This document shows, piece after piece, positions 8,776-16,966 of a stretch of 64,000 nucleotides of DNA. The notes under the pieces are model-generated. The model was not told the origin of the DNA. It made no database searches and saw only the letters and a list, made by a program, of their open reading frames with translations. This DNA is from Rhizobiaceae bacterium (GTDB taxonomy: Bacteria > Pseudomonadota > Alphaproteobacteria > Rhizobiales > Rhizobiaceae): positions 35,709-99,708 of the forward strand of contig CAJPFN010000078.1 in the NCBI GenBank assembly GCA_905339215.1. Reading direction: 5' to 3'. A program made the translations under genes and the position numbers. Each line of letters opens with the position of its first letter. The first letter of the stretch is position 1.

Positions 8776-9033
8776 TCAGTGGATGCTGACGGGGGTCAGT
8801 TCATTCTCGAAGGCGCCGGCGATGGCGCGCTCGCGGGCGTCGGACAGGAGGATCGGCTGGCCGTTGGCGGCAAACAGCGCCCACAGTTCCAGTCCCGGTG
8901 CGATGCCTTCGAGCCCGGGGAAGCGTCCGCGCATGTCGTCGCTCGACACCTTGCGCAGATAGGCGACCTGACCCTCGCCGAGATGGGCGAGCTGGGCTTC
9001 GCTGACCGTCAGTCTCGATTCGTTCTCAGTCAT
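8776..9033 (-). CDS. DUF1150 family protein
   Basis: An 85-residue protein of the DUF1150 family, widespread in rhizobia and nearly always next to a small heat-shock gene. It has V-A-Y-L-R-K-V-S-S-D-D and the core G-L-E-L-W-A-L-F-A-A-N-G-Q-P-I-L-L-S-D-A-R, with no signal peptide or membrane segment. The core resembles other short proteins thought to interact with regulators, but no function is established. AAGGAGG lies just before the ATG. It follows hsp20 by 74 bases on the same strand, so it is probably heat-induced with it. Confidence 0.8.
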   Translation of the reverse strand: MTENESRLTVSEAQLAHLGEGQVAYLRKVSSDDMRGRFPGLEGIAPGLELWALFAANGQPILLSDARERAIAGAFENELTPVSIH

Positions 9034-9107
9034 TCAAGCCTCCTTCGCGCGGGATGTCCCTGAGGACCAACCCGCTGCAGAGCTGCCGGTTCCCGACTGC
9101 CGGCGAT

Positions 9108-9533
9108 TCAGTCTTTCACCGATATGTTTATTTTCCGTACCAGCTTTTCCGGCTCCGGCCGTTCGAGGTCGATCGCCAGCAGGCCGTTCTTCAGTTCGGC
9201 GCCGATCACGCGCATGCCATCGGCCAGCACGAAGGAGCGCTGGAACTGCCGCGCGGCGATGCCGCGATGCAGGAACTCGCGTTCCGTGTCGTCGGTCTGG
9301 CGCCCGCGCACGACAAGTTGGTTCTCCTCGGTCGCGACCTCGAGGTCGCTTTCCGAAAAGCCCGCGACGGCGAGCGTGATGCGCAGCCGATCCGTCCTGC
9401 CGTCGGCGCCGCGCAGCCGTTCGATGTTGTAGGGCGGGTAGGAATCGCCCGATTTGGCGAGGCGCTCTAGCGTCTTCTCCATCGTGTCGAAGCCGAGCAG
9501 GAGCGGGCTCGAAAAGGGCGTCATGCGTGTCAT
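9108..9533 (-). CDS. Small heat-shock protein, Hsp20/IbpA family
   Basis: A 141-residue alpha-crystallin-type chaperone that holds unfolding proteins during heat stress. After an N-terminal arm (M-T-R-M-T-P-F-S-S-P-L-L-L-G-F-D) with P-P-Y-N-I-E-R, the alpha-crystallin domain runs to about residue 130. It contains V-A-G-F-S-E-S-D-L-E-V and G-I-A-A-R-Q-F-Q-R-S-F-V-L. The start at 9533 is fixed by GAGGAGG seven bases upstream and by homology, although the open frame extends further. Its leader carries a ROSE-like thermometer and an RpoH-type promoter, so control is both transcriptional and translational. DUF1150 follows in the same operon. Confidence 0.92.
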   Translation of the reverse strand: MTRMTPFSSPLLLGFDTMEKTLERLAKSGDSYPPYNIERLRGADGRTDRLRITLAVAGFSESDLEVATEENQLVVRGRQTDDTEREFLHRGIAARQFQRSFVLADGMRVIGAELKNGLLAIDLERPEPEKLVRKINISVKD

Positions 9534-9538
9534 TTCTG

Positions 9539-9588
9539 TCCTCCTCGGAGCGACGAAAATGGGAACGGACCCGGATGGCGTTCGTCCC
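9539..9588 (-). promoter_or_regulatory. ROSE-like RNA thermometer in the hsp20 leader
   Basis: Read on the minus strand, 9553-9539 is UCGCUCCGAGGAGGA. U-C, a bulged G, then C-U-C pair with the Shine-Dalgarno A-G-G-A-G-G-A region around a CGAG loop. This is the U(U/C)GCU anti-SD arrangement with bulged G known from rhizobial ROSE elements. An upstream hairpin (GGGACG with CGUUCCC, 9561-9588) precedes it, as in other ROSE leaders. Melting at high temperature would free the ribosome site. Confidence 0.7.
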
Positions 9589-9598
9589 ACTGGTGCTG

Positions 9599-9627
9599 AT
9601 ATGGTCCGCCGCGATTTGAACTTCAAG
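9599..9627 (-). promoter_or_regulatory. Probable RpoH (sigma-32) promoter for hsp20
   Basis: On the minus strand CTTGAAG (9627-9621) is followed after 14 bases by GACCATAT (9606-9599). This closely fits the heat-shock consensus CTTGAAA-N(13-15)-CCCCATNT. It lies about 65 bases upstream of the hsp20 ATG, leaving room for the ROSE leader. Confidence 0.6.
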
Positions 9628-9660
9628 CCTCTGAAAAAACACCACCGGACGAGATAGCGC

Positions 9661-10602
9661 ATGACGGCAAGACACAGGATAATCATCGACACCGATCCCG
9701 GACAGGACGACGCGGTGGCGATCCTTCTTGCCTTGGGAAGCCCGGAGATCGAGGTGCTCGGCATCACGGCCGTTGCCGGCAACGTGCCGCTGCGGCTGAC
9801 CGAGAAGAACGCGCGCAAGGTCTGCGAACTGGCTGGAAAGCCCGAGACTAGGGTTTACGCAGGGGCGATCCGCCCGATGGTGCGGCCGCTGGTGACGGCC
9901 GAGCAGGTGCACGGCAAGACAGGCCTCGACGGCCCCGACCTGCCCGAACCGGTGATGCCGCTCCAGAAACAGCATGCGGTCGATTTCATCGTCGAGACGC
10001 TGATGGCGGAGGAAGCCGGCACCGTCACGCTGTGTCCGCTCGGTCCCCTTACCAACATCGCGCTGGCGCTGGTCCGCGAGCCGCGGATCGCGGCCCGCAT
10101 CCAGCGCATCGTGCTGATGGGCGGCGGCTTCTTCGAGGGCGGTAACACCACGCCTGCGGCCGAGTTCAACATCTATGTCGACCCGCACGCCGCCGATGTC
10201 GTCTTCCGTTCCGGCGTGCCGATCGTGATGATGCCGCTGGACGTCACCCACAAGGCGCTGACCTCGAGTGCCCGTATTGCGGCCTTCCGCAAGCTCGACA
10301 CCCGGCCTGCCTTGGCGACGGCCGAGATGCTGGAGTTCTTCGAGCGCTTCGACGAGACCAAGTACGGCACCGACGGCGGCCCGCTGCACGACCCCTGCGT
10401 CATCGCCTACCTTCTGCAACCCGACCTGTTCCGCGGCCGCGACTGCAACGTCTCCGTCGAGATCGCGTCGGAGCTGACCATGGGCATGACGGTCATCGAC
10501 TGGTGGGGCGTGACGAAGCGGCCGAAGAACGCCATGGTCATGCGCGACATCGACGCCGACGGCTTCTTTGCCCTCCTGGTCGAGCGGATCGGCAACCTGT
10601 GA
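9661..10602 (+). CDS. Nucleoside hydrolase, IunH/Rih type
   Basis: A 313-residue enzyme of the inosine-uridine nucleoside hydrolase family, which splits ribonucleosides into ribose and free base. The calcium-binding fingerprint D-T-D-P-G-Q-D-D is at residues 11-18. The later family segments V-L-M-G-G-G and [11 protein letters not shown] are present. Near the C-terminus H-D-P-C holds the conserved substrate-site histidine region. Length is normal. Its promoter region is shared with divergent hsp20. Its TGA overlaps the cmk GTG, so it is coupled to a cytidylate kinase, which suggests pyrimidine salvage. Exact nucleoside preference cannot be read from sequence. Confidence 0.9.
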   Translation: MTARHRIIIDTDPGQDDAVAILLALGSPEIEVLGITAVAGNVPLRLTEKNARKVCELAGKPETRVYAGAIRPMVRPLVTAEQVHGKTGLDGPDLPEPVMPLQKQHAVDFIVETLMAEEAGTVTLCPLGPLTNIALALVREPRIAARIQRIVLMGGGFFEGGNTTPAAEFNIYVDPHAADVVFRSGVPIVMMPLDVTHKALTSSARIAAFRKLDTRPALATAEMLEFFERFDETKYGTDGGPLHDPCVIAYLLQPDLFRGRDCNVSVEIASELTMGMTVIDWWGVTKRPKNAMVMRDIDADGFFALLVERIGNL

Positions 10603-11276
10603 CCGGAAGCCTCTCCGATGAGGCGGCCGCCGCGCCTTTCGTCATCGCCATCGACGGACCGGCCGGCGCCGGCAAGGGCACCATGGCGCGCCGCCTCGCC
10701 GACCATTATCGCCTGCACCTGCTCGACACGGGCCTCACCTACCGCGCCGTCGCCCATCGCATCCTCGCCGGGGGCTTGCCCCTCGAAGACGAGGCCGTCG
10801 CGATCGAAGCCGCGCGGGCGGTCGACCTCGGCCGTCTGGATCGCGAGGTGCTCTCCGCGCACGCCGTGGGCGAGGCGGCCTCGCGCGTCGCCGTCATCCC
10901 CGAGGTCCGCCGCATCCTCGTCGACAAGCAGCGCGCCTTCGCCCGCCGGTTGCCCGGATCGGTGCTCGACGGCCGCGACATCGGCACCGTCGTCTGCCCG
11001 GAAGCCGACGTGAAGCTCTACGTCACCGCGTCCGCCGAGGTGCGCGCCCGCCGCCGGCTCGCCGAGATCGAGGCGCGTGGCGGCACGGCCGAGTTCGGGC
11101 GCATCCTCGACGACATCCGCCGCCGCGACGAGCGCGACATGGGCCGCGCCGACAGCCCGCTCCGGCCGGCCGCCGACGCACACTTGCTCGACACGTCGGA
11201 AATGGATATAGAGGCCGCGTTTCTCGCGGCGAAGGACATCGTCGATCGTGTTCTCGGCGCGCGAGGCAGGGCCTGA
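10599..11276 (+). CDS. cmk: (d)CMP kinase
   Basis: A 225-residue cytidylate kinase that makes CDP and dCDP from the monophosphates. The P-loop is G-P-A-G-A-G-K-G-T, followed by the family motif [11 protein letters not shown]. The D-G-R-D-I-G-T-V-V nucleotide-monophosphate segment and a lid R-R-R-D-E-R-D come later. The GTG start at 10599 overlaps the nucleoside hydrolase stop as GTGA. The next ATG at 10618 is out of frame. It is followed, after a 196-base gap without a gene, by rpsA, its usual partner. aroA, which usually precedes cmk, is absent here. Confidence 0.92.
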   Translation: MTGSLSDEAAAAPFVIAIDGPAGAGKGTMARRLADHYRLHLLDTGLTYRAVAHRILAGGLPLEDEAVAIEAARAVDLGRLDREVLSAHAVGEAASRVAVIPEVRRILVDKQRAFARRLPGSVLDGRDIGTVVCPEADVKLYVTASAEVRARRRLAEIEARGGTAEFGRILDDIRRRDERDMGRADSPLRPAADAHLLDTSEMDIEAAFLAAKDIVDRVLGARGRA

Positions 11277-11472
11277 CCGAGGCTTCCCCGCGCCTGTCGG
11301 CAAGGGGGCGAAAGCCGGACCGGGCCCGGAACCCGCCTGACAGCATTCTTCTTGCGCCGGAACGCCGCGAGAGCGGCACAGGGCCCATTGGCCCGGAATG
11401 CTTGCCAGGCACACGCAACGCGAACCACGGCGCCCGCCCCGCGAAACGACCGGGGCGCATCCAGGAGCATCA

Positions 11473-13170
11473 ATGTCACAAGCAAATCCCTCGCGCGACG
11501 ATTTCGCCGCGCTTCTCGAAGAATCCTTTTCCGACGGTCACTCCGGTGAGGGTCAGGTCGTCAAGGGCGTCATCACCGCCATCGAGAAGGACATGGCGAT
11601 CATCGACGTCGGCCTGAAGGTCGAAGGGCGCGTTCCGCTGAAGGAATTCGGCGCCAAGGCCAAGGACGGCCAGATGAAGGTCGGCGACACGGTCGAGGTC
11701 TATGTCGAGCGCATCGAGAATGCGCTGGGCGAGGCCATGCTCAGCCGCGAGAAGGCCCGCCGCGAAGAGAGCTGGGTCCGCCTCGAGGAGAAGTTCAACA
11801 AGGGCGAGCGCGTCGAAGGCGTCATCTTCAACCAGGTCAAGGGCGGCTTCACCGTCGACCTCGACGGCGCCGTGGCCTTCCTGCCGCGTTCGCAGGTCGA
11901 CATCCGTCCGATCCGCGACGTCACCCCGCTCATGCACAACCCGCAGCCCTTCGAGATCCTCAAGATGGATCGCCGCCGCGGCAACATCGTCGTGTCGCGC
12001 CGCACCGTGCTCGAGGAGAGCCGCGCCGAACAGCGTTCGGAGATCGTGCAGAACCTCGAGGAAGGCCAGGTGGTCGAGGGCGTCGTCAAGAACATCACCG
12101 ACTATGGTGCGTTCGTCGACCTCGGCGGCATCGATGGCCTGCTGCACGTCACCGACATGGCGTGGCGCCGCGTCAACCATCCGACCGAGATCCTCAACAT
12201 CGGTCAGACGGTCAAGGTGCAGATTATCCGCATCAACCAGGAAACCCACCGCATCTCGCTCGGCATGAAGCAGCTCGAGTCGGATCCGTGGGGCGACATC
12301 GGCACCAAGTTCCCGATCGGCAAGAAGATCCGCGGCACGGTCACCAACATCACAGACTACGGCGCGTTCGTCGAGCTGGAGCCGGGCATCGAAGGCCTCA
12401 TCCACGTCTCGGAGATGTCCTGGACGAAGAAGAACGTCCATCCCGGCAAGATCCTGTCGACCTCGCAGGAAGTCGACGTGGTCGTGCTCGAGGTCGATCC
12501 GGCCAAGCGGCGCATCTCGCTCGGCCTCAAGCAGACGCTCGAGAACCCGTGGGAGGCCTTCGCCCGCAACCATCCGGTTGGTTCGATCATCGAGGGCGAG
12601 GTCAAGAACAAGACCGAGTTCGGCCTGTTCATCGGTCTCGACGGCGATGTCGACGGCATGGTCCACCTCTCTGACCTCGACTGGAGCCGTCCGGGCGAGC
12701 AGGCGATCGAGACCTACAACCGCGGCGACATGGTCAAGGCCCAGGTTCTCGACGTCGACATCGACAAGGAGCGCATCTCGCTTGGCATCAAGCAGCTGCA
12801 GCGTGACGCCGCCGGCGACGCCGCGGCTTCCGGAGAGCTGCGCAAGAACGCCGTCGTCACCTGCGAAGTGACCGGCGTGAAGGATGGCGGCATCGAGGTC
12901 CGGCTTGTCGAAAGCGGCCTGGACTCCTTCATCAAGCGCTCCGACCTGTCGCGCGACCGCGACGAGCAGCGCCCCGAGCGCTTCACCATCGGCCAGAAGG
13001 TCGACGCCCGCGTGCTCGCCTACGACAAGAAGGCGCGCAAGGTGCAGGTGTCGATCAAGGCCCTGGAGATCGCCGAGGAGAAGGAGGCCGTCGCCCAGTA
13101 CGGTTCGACAGACTCCGGCGCCTCTCTCGGCGACATCCTCGGCGCGGCCCTGAAGAACCGCGGCAACTGA
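11473..13170 (+). CDS. rpsA: 30S ribosomal protein S1
   Basis: A 565-residue S1 protein with six S1 RNA-binding repeats. The central ones are obvious from I-T-D-Y-G-A-F-V, which occurs twice (about residues 212 and 295), and K-T-E-F-G-L-F-I (about 380). S1 loads mRNA onto the 30S subunit and is essential. ATG 11473 follows CAGGAG with a seven-base gap and matches the known N-terminus, so the longer upstream open frame is rejected. Several GC hairpins in the 196-base leader could serve the autogenous control known for rpsA. A strong terminator follows. Confidence 0.97.
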   Translation: MSQANPSRDDFAALLEESFSDGHSGEGQVVKGVITAIEKDMAIIDVGLKVEGRVPLKEFGAKAKDGQMKVGDTVEVYVERIENALGEAMLSREKARREESWVRLEEKFNKGERVEGVIFNQVKGGFTVDLDGAVAFLPRSQVDIRPIRDVTPLMHNPQPFEILKMDRRRGNIVVSRRTVLEESRAEQRSEIVQNLEEGQVVEGVVKNITDYGAFVDLGGIDGLLHVTDMAWRRVNHPTEILNIGQTVKVQIIRINQETHRISLGMKQLESDPWGDIGTKFPIGKKIRGTVTNITDYGAFVELEPGIEGLIHVSEMSWTKKNVHPGKILSTSQEVDVVVLEVDPAKRRISLGLKQTLENPWEAFARNHPVGSIIEGEVKNKTEFGLFIGLDGDVDGMVHLSDLDWSRPGEQAIETYNRGDMVKAQVLDVDIDKERISLGIKQLQRDAAGDAAASGELRKNAVVTCEVTGVKDGGIEVRLVESGLDSFIKRSDLSRDRDEQRPERFTIGQKVDARVLAYDKKARKVQVSIKALEIAEEKEAVAQYGSTDSGASLGDILGAALKNRGN

Positions 13171-13200
13171 TCGCCCGCCGCGCCGCGGCTGGAACATGGA

Positions 13201-13239
13201 AGACCCCGCCGGAGCGATCCGGCGGGGTCTTTGCTTTTT
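13201..13239 (+). terminator. Rho-independent terminator after rpsA
   Basis: A perfect 12-bp stem (AGACCCCGCCGG with CCGGCGGGGTCT, six-base loop AGCGAT) spans 13201-13230 and is followed by TTGCTTTTT. It ends the cmk-rpsA transcript. The stem also sits just before the end of the convergent cupin gene. Confidence 0.9.
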
Positions 13240-13253
13240 GGGAACGGCGCCGG

Positions 13254-13724
13254 TCAGGCCCGCCGCGCTGCGCTCCAGTCGGCCGGGCCGCGGAACTCGA
13301 TGCCGTAGCGGCCGGCGAGTTCGACGACGGCCGCCATGTCGGCCGGCAGCTTCAGGTCGCGCGCCGCCACCTCGACGAAGAAGTCCTCCATGCCGCCCGG
13401 CGTCAGGATGGTCAGGTTCCGGCCGGGCGTGTCGCCGAGGACGCGGAACGCGTGCGGCACGCCGCGCGGCAGGAAGACCGACTGCCCGGCGGGGACGGGC
13501 AGGATCTCGCCGTCCAGCCAGAACTCGTAGTTCCCCTCCAGCACGTGGATCACCTCGTCCTCGTTGTGGTGGACGTGGACCGGCGGTCCGCCGCGGGCCG
13601 GCACGGTGGAGACGAAGACGCCGATCAGGCCGCCGCTCTCATAGGTGCCCAGCGTGATGGAGTAGTCCGTGTCCATCCACACGGCGCGCCGGGGCGCGCG
13701 GACGGGTTTCGCCGCAATGTTCAT
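13254..13724 (-). CDS. Cupin-domain protein
   Basis: A 156-residue single-domain cupin. Motif 1 is H-V-H-H-N-E-D-E-V-I-H-V-L-E-G and motif 2 is G-V-P-H-A-F-R-V, giving the usual three-histidine, one-glutamate metal site. Such proteins may be dioxygenases, isomerases or simple binding proteins, and the sequence does not decide. AAAGGAAA precedes the ATG. It is divergent from a LysR regulator, and a palindrome lies between them, so it is probably that regulator's target. Confidence 0.8.
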   Translation of the reverse strand: MNIAAKPVRAPRRAVWMDTDYSITLGTYESGGLIGVFVSTVPARGGPPVHVHHNEDEVIHVLEGNYEFWLDGEILPVPAGQSVFLPRGVPHAFRVLGDTPGRNLTILTPGGMEDFFVEVAARDLKLPADMAAVVELAGRYGIEFRGPADWSAARRA

Positions 13725-13761
13725 GGCGGTTTCCTTTGTTCCTTGGGTTCGTTAGGTTCGC

Positions 13762-13780
13762 GACGCTGCAGCGCTGCGTC
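13762..13780. promoter_or_regulatory. Candidate LysR-regulator operator between cupin and LysR genes
   Basis: GACGC (13762-13766) and GCGTC (13776-13780) flank an exact ten-base palindrome GCAGCGCTGC (13768-13777). It lies 38 bases from the cupin ATG and 61 bases from the LysR GTG, a normal place for a LysR-type site. Confidence 0.3.
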
Positions 13781-13840
13781 ACACTAGGTCGTGGCCGTGT
13801 GCCGTGGAAATCGAATGATCGTATCCGGGCTATTCGTCTC

Positions 13841-14791
13841 GTGAATTTCGCGTCCCTGGACCTGAACCTCCTGCGCGTGTTCGACGCCATGATGCTGGAG
13901 CTGAGCACGGTGAGGGCCGGCGAGCGCATCGGCCTGTCGCAGCCGGCGGTGAGTTCGGCGCTCAGCCGCCTGCGCCACGCGCTCGGCGACGAACTGTTCG
14001 TGCGCGACGGCAACCGCATGCTGCCGACCGCGCGCGCGGTCGAGCTCCAGTCGGTCGTTCGCGAAGCGCTGGCCCGCGTCGAGGATGCCCTCTCCGCCGC
14101 CTCGACCTTCGACCCGGCAACCGCGGTTCAGTCCTTCATGATGGTCGGTTCCGATTACTTCTCGACGCTGCTCATGCCACAGCTTGCCGCCCGGCTGAGC
14201 CCGCTGGCGCCGTCCGCCACCTTCCAGATGATCGATGCTCCGTCGAGCGGCGCCTTCGCTCTGCTCAGCGAGGGCCGTGCCGACCTCGTCGTCGACCGCA
14301 AGCTGGACACGCCGGAGTGGATCGCCAGCCGGCGCCTGTTCAACTCCTGGCTGGTCTGCGTGACACGCCGCGGCCATCCGCTGCTCGCGGCAGCCGGTGT
14401 CGCCCGCGGTGCCCGGATCCCGCTTGAGACCTTCTGCGCCTTGCCGCACGTGCTGCGTTCCGCCGATGGCACGAAGGCAGGTACCATCGAACCGGCGCTC
14501 GCCCGCCTCGGTCTGCAGCGGCGCATCGTCATGACCGTACCGCACTTCCAGGCCGTGGCGCTTGCCGTCGCCGGCAGCGACCTGATCGGCAGCCTGCCGG
14601 TGCGTTTCGCCCGGCTGGTGGCCGACCAGCTCGGCCTCGACGTGTACATGCCGCCCTTCGAGTCGCCGTCGATGGAGGTGACCATGTACTGGCACCGCCG
14701 CATGGATCGCGATGCCGCCAGCCACTGGCTGCGCAGCCACGTCGCCGACATCCTCGATCTCGACGACGGGGAGGACGTGGCCGCTCCCTGA
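13841..14791 (+). CDS. LysR-family transcriptional regulator
   Basis: A 316-residue regulator. The N-terminal winged helix begins L-D-L-N-L-L-R-V-F-D-A-M and contains the recognition part L-S-Q-P-A-V-S-S-A-L-S-R-L-R. The C-terminal two-lobe effector domain resembles the NodD/PcpR-type substrate-binding fold. The GTG at 13841 is chosen because family homology begins two residues later; the open frame extends upstream without resemblance. It is divergent from the cupin gene and likely controls it. The effector is unknown. Confidence 0.85.
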   Translation: MNFASLDLNLLRVFDAMMLELSTVRAGERIGLSQPAVSSALSRLRHALGDELFVRDGNRMLPTARAVELQSVVREALARVEDALSAASTFDPATAVQSFMMVGSDYFSTLLMPQLAARLSPLAPSATFQMIDAPSSGAFALLSEGRADLVVDRKLDTPEWIASRRLFNSWLVCVTRRGHPLLAAAGVARGARIPLETFCALPHVLRSADGTKAGTIEPALARLGLQRRIVMTVPHFQAVALAVAGSDLIGSLPVRFARLVADQLGLDVYMPPFESPSMEVTMYWHRRMDRDAASHWLRSHVADILDLDDGEDVAAP

Positions 14792-14796
14792 AGCGC

Positions 14797-15858
14797 TCAG
14801 CGCCCGCTGAACCGCGCCGCCGCCGTTGCCGCGATCGCCTCGGCGAGGCTCATGCCCCAGTGACGGCGGCAGTAAGCGCGGAAGTCGAAGCAGGGCAGGC
14901 CCGGGCATACCTCGAACTCGATCAGGTGCACCGTGTCGTTCGCCTCGACCCTCAGATCCATCGAAAACACGTCACGCAGCCCGAGCCCGTCCATCAGCGT
15001 CGCGGCGATGGCGCGGATCGAGCGGTCCGCGCCGGGCTGGCTGTCGGCGACCGCGACGAGTTCCGGCTCGGCGTAAAGCCCTTCGGCCTTCGCCGCCGCG
15101 CCCGTGTCGCCGTAGAGCGCCATGCTGTCCGCCATCGTCTGGAAGTCGGCGCCGGAATCGACGAAATAGATGCCGAGCGCCTCCGCGTCTGCGCCGGGCT
15201 CGACGCCGAGAAAGCTCGCCCTGACGTTACGGCCGGGCACGTAGGGCTGCGCCACCGCGTCGTCGCGATAGGCGGCGTGGACGCGACGGCTGAGTCCGAG
15301 TGCCTCGTCCGGGCCGGGCGCGTGCGAATCCGTCCAGATGCCGATCTTCGCGCCGAGCCGGTTCGGCTTGACGAACAGGCCGGAGGCGCTCGGCGGCGCC
15401 GGCACGATCCAGCGCCCGTCGCGGGCAAGCCCGGCCTCCGGTACCGGCAGGCCGAGGGCGCGCAGTACGGCGCCGGAGCGGAACTTGTCCTGGCAGAGAG
15501 CGAACAGCGAATCGTCGGCGCCGATCGTGCCCAACCCGGCGAGTCGGGCAAGCGCCGGGCTGGCGCCGCCGCGGAAATAGGCAATGCCGTCGCTGATCGT
15601 CCACACCAGCGCCTCGCCCGGCCGCCGCGCCGCGATCGCCGCCGCCGCGTCGTCGAGCGCGACGGGCACGAAGGCGATGCCGCGCGCCGCGCAGGCCGCG
15701 TCGATCTCGCCGAGTTCCGGCGCGATGTCGGTCGACTGGGCGAGATAGGAGGCGATCTCGTCAGCATGCTGCGACAAGAAGCCGTCGGCGATCAGCCGCG
15801 TCCGGCAGGCGTCCTCCGGCTCGTAGACGAAGATCAGTTCTGGGCGCGTGGCGGACAT
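14797..15858 (-). CDS. ATP-grasp protein, D-alanine-D-alanine ligase-like
   Basis: A 353-residue protein with an ATP-grasp C-terminal half. F-V-K-P-N-R-L-G-A-K-I-G contains the ATP-binding lysine. Q-P-Y-V-P-G-R-N-V-R-A-S-F-L and I-E-F-E-V-C-P-G-L-P-C-F-D are the metal-binding strand and loop seen in D-Ala-D-Ala ligases. It is not the cell-wall enzyme Ddl: the N-terminal half is different and the gene stands outside any division cluster. Such proteins often join amino acids or peptides in small-molecule pathways. The start at 15858 is a choice; the open frame runs to 16029 with low-complexity, arginine-rich sequence. The 228 bases to the next gene hold nothing clear. Confidence 0.65.
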   Translation of the reverse strand: MSATRPELIFVYEPEDACRTRLIADGFLSQHADEIASYLAQSTDIAPELGEIDAACAARGIAFVPVALDDAAAAIAARRPGEALVWTISDGIAYFRGGASPALARLAGLGTIGADDSLFALCQDKFRSGAVLRALGLPVPEAGLARDGRWIVPAPPSASGLFVKPNRLGAKIGIWTDSHAPGPDEALGLSRRVHAAYRDDAVAQPYVPGRNVRASFLGVEPGADAEALGIYFVDSGADFQTMADSMALYGDTGAAAKAEGLYAEPELVAVADSQPGADRSIRAIAATLMDGLGLRDVFSMDLRVEANDTVHLIEFEVCPGLPCFDFRAYCRRHWGMSLAEAIAATAAARFSGR

Positions 15859-16086
15859 GATCGGGTAGCTTTCGGCTGCGCAGAGAGCGGCGCTTGGAGG
15901 TGGGGCGGCACGCCGCCCGCGGAGTGGTGGCGCGAGCATCGCATCGCCGCGCGCCGCCGCTTTCGCGAAACCGACCCTCGCCCGCCGCCGCCGCGACATC
16001 GGCCGCCGGCCGGGGCGCGGGAATTCCATCCCGGGGAGGGGCTAGCGGTGGGGTTCTCGCAGGCACTTGCCCAGGCAGGGCTCCCC

Positions 16087-16956
16087 CTACAACAGCACCG
16101 CCGGGTCGTGCCTTCCCGTCACTGCGATGTCGATGAGGAAGGTCTTGCCGGCCTGCGGGTCGGCCGCGAGCCCCCCGGCGTCGAGTCCCTCGCGCGCCGA
16201 GGTGACCACGATCCGGTCCGCCGCGGCGCCGAGGAAGGCCGGGCAGGTGGTTTGCTTGGCCGGCAGATCGATCGAGCGCAGCAGCCTGCCGTCGGGCGCG
16301 TAGGCGTCGAGCCGACCGATGCCCCAGACGGCGTTCCACAGCACGCCGTCGACGTCGGTCACCGTCCCGTCGATACCGCCCCGCAAGCCGCGCCGGTCGA
16401 CGAAGATCCGTGGCTCGCCGCGTGGCAGGCCGGTCGCCGGATCGCAGTCGACCCGCCACAAGATGCCTTCCGCGGTGTCCGTGTAGTAGGCGGCGTCCCC
16501 GCCCGGCGAGAAGCAGATCGAGTTCGGGATCGTGATCCCGGGATAGAGCTTCCGCAGCTCGCCGGCGCGGTACCAGTAGATCGAGCCGGCCTTGCGCTCG
16601 GCCTTCTTGCCCATCGTGCCGATCCAGAAGGCGCCGGAAGGATGGGTGCGCGAATCGTTCGAGCGCGTCGACGGGTCGTCGGCTTCGATGGCAAGGTGAG
16701 AGGTCAGCCTGCCTGTTCGCCGGTCGCGCAGGTGGAGGCCGGTCTCGGTGACGAGCAGCTGCCGCTCGCCGTCGACCGCCGCGATCGCGCTCGCCATTTC
16801 CGGCAGGTCTTCGACGGTCGGCGCCTCCCCAGGCCCGCTCTGCCGCAGCAGGCGCCGCCCGATGATGTCGAGCCAGTAGAGTGTGCCCTCGAACGCGTCG
16901 TATGTCGGCCCTTCGCCGAGGTGGCAGGAAATGTCGCTGAAGATCGTGGCGGTCAT
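16087..16956 (-). CDS. SMP-30/gluconolactonase (LRE) family protein
   Basis: A 289-residue six-bladed beta-propeller of the senescence-marker-30 family. It opens with H-L-G-E-G-P-T-Y-D, holding the metal-ligand glutamate. N-D-S-R-T-H-P-S-G-A-F-W-I-G-T-M supplies the metal-site asparagine, and N-S-I-C-F-S-P-G-G-D follows. Relatives hydrolyse sugar lactones in oxidative sugar pathways. It is encoded 10 bases downstream of an SDR dehydrogenase, a pairing typical of sugar dehydrogenase plus lactonase steps. The sugar is not known. Confidence 0.88.
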   Translation of the reverse strand: MTATIFSDISCHLGEGPTYDAFEGTLYWLDIIGRRLLRQSGPGEAPTVEDLPEMASAIAAVDGERQLLVTETGLHLRDRRTGRLTSHLAIEADDPSTRSNDSRTHPSGAFWIGTMGKKAERKAGSIYWYRAGELRKLYPGITIPNSICFSPGGDAAYYTDTAEGILWRVDCDPATGLPRGEPRIFVDRRGLRGGIDGTVTDVDGVLWNAVWGIGRLDAYAPDGRLLRSIDLPAKQTTCPAFLGAAADRIVVTSAREGLDAGGLAADPQAGKTFLIDIAVTGRHDPAVLL

Positions 16957-16966
16957 GGCAATGGTC

